Shown: one piece after another, positions 60,173-64,000 of the stretch | Numbering within the stretch: the first letter of the stretch is position 1 | Layout of the letters: every line of letters starts with the position of its first letter | Source: Arcicella sp038230735 | Lineage (GTDB): Bacteria > Bacteroidota > Bacteroidia > Cytophagales > Spirosomataceae | Direction of reading: 5' to 3' | Length of the DNA: 64,000 nt | NCBI GenBank assembly: GCA_038230735.1 | Contig: JBBRMR010000013.1 | Span: 1 to 64,000, forward strand | The notes under the pieces: model-generated | The model's database searches: none | Seen by the model: the letters and a program-made list of their open reading frames with translations, nothing else | Told to the model about the DNA's origin: nothing | Program-made: the position numbers and the translations under genes

Positions 60173-62071
60173 ATGGATTATTTTAAAAAACTATCAAATT
60201 TATTAAAAATTGAACGGGAAGCCGACCACGCCCAGTACCGCAAACTCACTGAACAATCTTCCGTTTCTCAACGCCGTGCCAATGGATTATCTTGGTATCC
60301 CATTGCTATTCGTGGACAAGAAATGGGTCGGGGAGATTATTTGACCGTTGAGGTTGAACGCACTACGCACCAAGATATTCAGCATCAATTACGCTTCGGT
60401 TGTCCTGCCGTTTTGTTCAGTAATCACGACCCCGAACATAACCGTTTGGAGGGAACAATCTCACATTCTTTTGGCAATCGCTTAAAAATTACGCTCAAAA
60501 CGGATGAACTACCCGACTGGTCTCGGGATGGAAAATTGGGAATTGATGTCCTTTTTGATGATAATAGTTATGATGAAATGTTTGCGGCAATTAAGCAAGC
60601 TGATTCCATTTCAGACAAACCCGAAGGCAATTTAGTAAGAGTTATCACGGGTGAAAAAGCTCCTACTTTTCATACCGAAAAACCAATCTTACACATTCCA
60701 AAACTCAACCCATTTCAGCTTTCTGCCGTTGGTAATATTCTGGCTGCCAATGAATTAGCCATTGTTCATGGCCCTCCTGGCACGGGCAAAACCACTACAA
60801 TCGTACAGGCAATCAAGGCGATGATTGAGCGGGATAATCAGAAGATTTTGGTGGTTGCTCCCAGCAATACTGCCGTTGATTTATTGAGCGAAAAACTCCA
60901 CGAAGCGGGTCTGAATGTCTTGCGAGTGGGCAATCCTGCCAAAGTTACGGAGCGATTATTGGCTTTGACGTTGGATAGCAAAATGGCGGAACACTCCATT
61001 ATGAAGGAGATGAAGCGCTTGAAAAAACAGGCTCAAGAATATAAAAGTATGGCTCATAAATACAAGCGAAGTTTTGGAAAATCTGAGCGAGATCAACGCA
61101 AATTGTTGTTTGATGAAGCCCACAAAATCATGAAAGAAGTGGCTAATTCTGAGCAATATATCATTGACGATCTCACGGCAAAAGCCCAAGTAATTACCGC
61201 TACGTTGGTTGGGGCAAATCATTATACCGTCAGAAATCTTACTTACGACACTCTTGTGATTGACGAAGCAGGACAAGCTCTCGAACCCGCCTGCTGGATT
61301 CCGATTTTGAAGGCAAAAAAGGCAGTTTTAGCGGGCGACCATTGTCAATTATCGCCTACGGTGAAAACGGATAATAGCTCAAAGGATGGTCTGAACATTA
61401 CTTTGTTAGAAAAATGTATCGCTACTCACCCAGAATCCGTAACCCTTTTGGAAGAACAATATCGAATGCACGAAGCCATCATGGGCTATTCGTCAAAGGT
61501 TTTTTATCAGAATAAACTTAAGGCTCATACGTCCGTAGCACGTCATACTTTAAAAAATGATTCTTCTCCGCTGTTGTTTGTGGATACCGCTGGTTGTGGT
61601 TTTGAAGAAAAATTGGAAGGTACAAGTTCTACCAATCCTGAAGAAGCGGTTTTGACTTTAAAACATTTAGCCATTTTTTGTGAAGAATTATCGTCTGAAT
61701 ATACACCCGAAAATTTTCCGACGATTGCCGTGATTTCGCCTTATTCCAAGCAAGTTGCTGTGTTGCAAGAGCAGATTTTGCACGTGGAATTCTTGAAAAA
61801 ATATGCTCATCGAATCTCGGTGAATACTATTGATAGTTTTCAAGGACAAGAACGAGACATAGTTTATATCAGCATGACCCGGAGCAATGACGAAGGCAGT
61901 ATTGGTTTTCTCTCCGACATCCGCAGAATGAACGTAGCGATGACCCGTGCCAGAAAAAAATTAGTTGTCATTGGAGATAGTGCAACCTTAGCACAATTTC
62001 CATTTTATGCTGATTTCATTGAATACGCCGAGAAAATAGGAGGATATTTAAGTGCGTGGGAGGTAGTGTAG
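60173..62071 (+). CDS. Superfamily 1 helicase (IGHMBP2-type AAA)
   Basis: A 632-residue SF1B-type helicase. N-terminal residues 1-165 form a beta-barrel insert domain of the IGHMBP2/Upf1 type. Walker A is VHGPPGTGKTTTIVQ near residue 200; motif II is LVIDEAGQALEP near 365; motif III GDHCQLSPTVKT; motif V NTIDSFQGQERDIVY; motif VI AMTRARKKLVVIGD. Such enzymes unwind RNA or DNA; bacterial homologues have an unclear cell role. The ATG at 60173 is chosen over the upstream TTG at 60167 because of the promoter position. A nested palindrome follows its stop. Confidence 0.93.
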   Translation: MDYFKKLSNLLKIEREADHAQYRKLTEQSSVSQRRANGLSWYPIAIRGQEMGRGDYLTVEVERTTHQDIQHQLRFGCPAVLFSNHDPEHNRLEGTISHSFGNRLKITLKTDELPDWSRDGKLGIDVLFDDNSYDEMFAAIKQADSISDKPEGNLVRVITGEKAPTFHTEKPILHIPKLNPFQLSAVGNILAANELAIVHGPPGTGKTTTIVQAIKAMIERDNQKILVVAPSNTAVDLLSEKLHEAGLNVLRVGNPAKVTERLLALTLDSKMAEHSIMKEMKRLKKQAQEYKSMAHKYKRSFGKSERDQRKLLFDEAHKIMKEVANSEQYIIDDLTAKAQVITATLVGANHYTVRNLTYDTLVIDEAGQALEPACWIPILKAKKAVLAGDHCQLSPTVKTDNSSKDGLNITLLEKCIATHPESVTLLEEQYRMHEAIMGYSSKVFYQNKLKAHTSVARHTLKNDSSPLLFVDTAGCGFEEKLEGTSSTNPEEAVLTLKHLAIFCEELSSEYTPENFPTIAVISPYSKQVAVLQEQILHVEFLKKYAHRISVNTIDSFQGQERDIVYISMTRSNDEGSIGFLSDIRRMNVAMTRARKKLVVIGDSATLAQFPFYADFIEYAEKIGGYLSAWEVV

Positions 62072-62084
62072 CTATTGATATTAT

Positions 62085-62164
62085 ACTTCCCGAAAGTTCT
62101 TTTTACTTTCGGGAAGTTCCGAGATAGTACAACTTCCCGAAAGTAGAAAGAACTTTCGGGAAGT
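62085..62164. terminator. Nested palindrome with two tandem hairpins
   Basis: Two halves (62085-62118 and 62131-62164) are each a hairpin: ACTTCCCGAAAGT and ACTTTCGGGAAGT around a short loop. The two halves are also reverse complements of each other, so the region can fold as two tandem stems of 13 bp or one stem of about 34 bp with a 12-nt loop. It lies between convergent genes. Confidence 0.85.
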
Positions 62165-62176
62165 TCCATCCAAAAA

Positions 62177-62428
62177 TTATTTCACTTCTTCATAATCCAC
62201 GTACTCACCGCCGCCAGAATTTCCTGAGTTTTTTCCATCTTTTTTCGGAACGTAATCAACATCAATCTGTCCTTCACGCTTTCGTGGAGTTTGGTACGCT
62301 TTTTGTGATTGCCGCATATCTTGCTGGGCTTTGTTCACCTGGGTCAAAATGAAACCTTTCAATGCCCATTTTATCAATTTAGGCAATACATAAAATATGA
62401 ATGCCATTATAATTATAAACTTTACCAT
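62177..62428 (-). CDS. DUF4834 family protein
   Basis: An 83-residue membrane-anchored protein. Residues 1-20 (MVKFIIIMAFIFYVLPKLIK) form one helix with a LPKLIKW-type end; the rest is polar and ends in GGGEYVDYEEVK, the acidic tail typical of DUF4834 proteins in Bacteroidota. The function is unknown. The frame starts at the ATG at 62428. Confidence 0.9.
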   Translation of the reverse strand: MVKFIIIMAFIFYVLPKLIKWALKGFILTQVNKAQQDMRQSQKAYQTPRKREGQIDVDYVPKKDGKNSGNSGGGEYVDYEEVK

Positions 62429-62698
62429 GTTCTTGGTTTATTTTTGTTTTTCAAATAATATTTTAAACTCTGAGAAGTAACGTCAAAATTACGAATAAGT
62501 TTAATCCTTAATCCGATTTTTTTGCAAGTTTTTACGAAAGTTTGTATGGTTGTATGGATAGAATTTTTAAATTCGTGTTCAATAACGGTTGAAAGGTCAA
62601 GGATGAAAGGTCAAAGAAAACGTATAACGATGTTTTGATTAAGTAATTACCTTATATTTATCCTAAAATTATTTGACCTTTTACCCTTAACCTCCCTT

Positions 62699-63190
62699 AT
62701 GAAAAACTGGCTAAAAAATTTACTCTTCGTCTTATTCTCCTTTGTGTTTTTGGGCGTTGGAATAGTGGTAGCAGAATTTTTTATTCGTGAAAAAGGAAAT
62801 CCCTTAAAAGACCCTAACTTTTTAGTGGATTATCCTGCCGATACAACGATGATTACTAAAAATATCGTTCCAGACTCTACCGAAGGATGGGAGACAGATT
62901 CGGTAAATATTATTGCAAAACCTTTATTGGAAACTACAAGAGAAAATTTTGTGGAAAAGAAGAAACCTCAACGTGGTGATTATCAAGTGATTATTGGCAT
63001 TTTCGGCGAACGCTCTAATGCTAATCAAGAGGTGAAAAAATTGAAAGCAATGGGATATAATGAAGCATTCAGTTTCTCCAAACTTTCAATGAATGTGGTT
63101 AGTGCGGGTTTATATCAGAAATCAGAAGCTGAAAAGATTGCCTCTGAACTCAAAAATAAAGGATTTGATGCCATCGTTAAACATCAATAA
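62699..63190 (+). CDS. SPOR domain protein, membrane-anchored
   Basis: A 163-residue protein with one N-terminal membrane helix (WLKNLLFVLFSFVFLGVGIVV) and a periplasmic linker. A SPOR domain fills about residues 92-163 (YQVIIGIFGERSNANQEVKKLKAMGYNEAF then AGLYQKSEAEKIASELKNKGF). SPOR domains bind peptidoglycan stripped of stem peptides at division sites. The role is probably in cell-wall turnover or division, as inferred from the domain. No division gene is adjacent. Confidence 0.9.
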   Translation: MKNWLKNLLFVLFSFVFLGVGIVVAEFFIREKGNPLKDPNFLVDYPADTTMITKNIVPDSTEGWETDSVNIIAKPLLETTRENFVEKKKPQRGDYQVIIGIFGERSNANQEVKKLKAMGYNEAFSFSKLSMNVVSAGLYQKSEAEKIASELKNKGFDAIVKHQ

Positions 63191-63347
63191 AAGACCTCTT
63201 AATCATTTCCTCCTACAAAAATTTGTATTATTAAACAATAATTCGTTATTTGGCATACACATTTACCAACACATCTCTTAAATCTCCATAAGATTACTTA
63301 TTTCTTATTCTTCATATTTTTTTACTAATCAAAAAAACAAAATAACA

Positions 63348-63686
63348 ATGAGCAAATTCGATGAAGCTATTGAAACCTATCAAGGTTCACTTAGTGATTT
63401 AGGCATCAAAATTGATGCAACGCTTCTTACGGCAGTAACAAAAGGTTTAGGTCCTTCGATTTACAATGCTGATTCATCAAAAGTATCTTCTTCTGACCCA
63501 GAGGAACTTGCCCGTGTAAAGAATAATTTCCTGATTGGAAAGTTAGGACTGCCAGACGGACCCGATTTGGATGCCGCAATTAGTGGTGTTGTGGAGCAAT
63601 TAGGTGCCAGCAATCGTAATAAATACCGAGCTATTTTCTATGCTCTTTTGGTGATGAAATTAGGCAAAGAATCATTCTATGCTTAA
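63348..63686 (+). CDS. DUF2853 family protein
   Basis: A 112-residue helical protein with the DUF2853 landmarks: MSKFDEAIETYQGSLSDLGIK, LTAVTKGLGPSIYNADSSKVS, and KNNFLIGKLGLPDGPDLDAAI. The function is unknown. A terminator follows at 63709-63742. The gene stands alone. Confidence 0.92.
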   Translation: MSKFDEAIETYQGSLSDLGIKIDATLLTAVTKGLGPSIYNADSSKVSSSDPEELARVKNNFLIGKLGLPDGPDLDAAISGVVEQLGASNRNKYRAIFYALLVMKLGKESFYA

Positions 63687-63708
63687 AATGTTTAAAGGTA
63701 AATGAAAC

Positions 63709-63742
63709 AAAAAATCCACGCTGCAAAACAGCGTGGATTTTT
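63709..63742. terminator. Bidirectional terminator after the DUF2853 gene
   Basis: AAAAAATCCACGCTG pairs with CAGCGTGGATTTTTT around CAAAA. Confidence 0.92.
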
Positions 63743-63843
63743 TACTCCCTAACAACAAGAATCGGCAGCCCCCCGACCACCGATTTTGTAAACTATTACC
63801 TAACCTAAATATATTTTTGAAGACTCGCTGCGAACGAAGACTT

Positions 63844-64000
63844 TTATTTCTTACCCAAAAATTCTTTTTGTTCAATTTTCAACTTCAACTTTTTCTCACC
63901 TGCCCTTGTCTTCAACCTGATGGTATAATCACCATTTGGAAGCGTGTATGAGGGAGAAATAAAGACTTCATTCTCTCCTATGTTCATTAATTCAAAAGGT
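63844..64000 (-). CDS. C-terminal end of a secreted-type protein, cut by the window edge
   Basis: The minus strand is open from the window edge to a TAA at 63844-63846 and reads, near the end, GENEVFISPSYTLPNGDYTI then RLKTRAGEKKLKLKIEQKEF. The phrase LPNGDYTIRLKT resembles Bacteroidota extracellular beta-sandwich ends (FN3- or T9SS-like), but the visible 51 residues are too short to assign. An internal ATG (MNIGENE) would give a 47-residue peptide, but a continuing gene is more likely. Confidence 0.55.
   Translation of the reverse strand, partial: PFELMNIGENEVFISPSYTLPNGDYTIRLKTRAGEKKLKLKIEQKEFLGKK

Noticed and set aside
63733..63951. 72-residue plus-strand frame at the window end
   Set aside because: It is antisense to the partial minus-strand gene and starts within a terminator hairpin.

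Overview
The window is a bacterial chromosome segment from the phylum Bacteroidota, most likely an aerobic member of the Cytophagales (Spirosomaceae-like). The basis is: SusC/SusD and several CarboxypepD_reg-TonB outer-membrane receptors; promoters of the Bacteroidota type (TTTG ... TAnnTTTG) with little Shine-Dalgarno signal; BshA (bacillithiol); a bacterial UbiA of the geranylgeranylglycerol-phosphate type; an FA2H-like fatty acid hydroxylase; DUF4834 and DUF2853 proteins; and a CarB that lacks the C-terminal allosteric domain. The genus is inference; no rRNA is present.

Layout. 1-1994: a gene-poor stretch of short 10-12 bp doublet repeats, a PIN toxin-antitoxin pair and initiator tRNA-fMet. 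2077-12458: housekeeping (folK, YqgE, pirin, a LytS/LytTR-type two-component system, a histidine phosphatase, a thioesterase, a large TPR membrane protein, an orphan ABC ATPase with a 48-residue membrane peptide). 12475-22379: an OmpR-type two-component pair, fatty acid hydroxylase, ndh-bshA, ubiA-purN and an M28 peptidase lipoprotein. 22983-25798: an alpha/beta hydrolase, a sorbosone-dehydrogenase-like lipoprotein and an AraC regulator. 26060-30075: a small defence-type island with a type IIG restriction-methylase and a PIN module whose toxin carries a nonsense codon. 30179-38307: two TonB receptors; the second heads an iron-uptake cassette with imelysin and a di-heme oxidoreductase behind a promoter and a Fur-box-like operator. 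38409-46985: a susCD pair and a very large propeller/HEAT/cytochrome c protein. 47171-52698: a DUF6934-like gene pair, a DUF5984-like protein, DPP-IV and a secreted protein with plug-like segments. 53003-64000: carB, an orphan molybdopterin oxidoreductase, a second decayed PIN module, an sdpR-sdpI pair behind a duplicated operator, an IGHMBP2-type helicase, SPOR and DUF proteins, and the end of a gene cut by the window edge.

How it fits together. Most of the window is core metabolism and envelope function. The accessory signal sits in three PIN toxin modules (one intact, one stopped by a nonsense codon, one with its centre deleted, all with the antitoxin frame open), in the solitary type IIG enzyme and in the DUF6934-like pair. 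Between genes there are many families of inverted repeats and re-used terminator hairpins, and two genes have taken repeat DNA into their 3' ends. The best candidates for something undescribed are the doublet-repeat field at 1-900, the 47171-47870 gene pair, and the dispersed palindromes shared by the upstream regions of unrelated genes.
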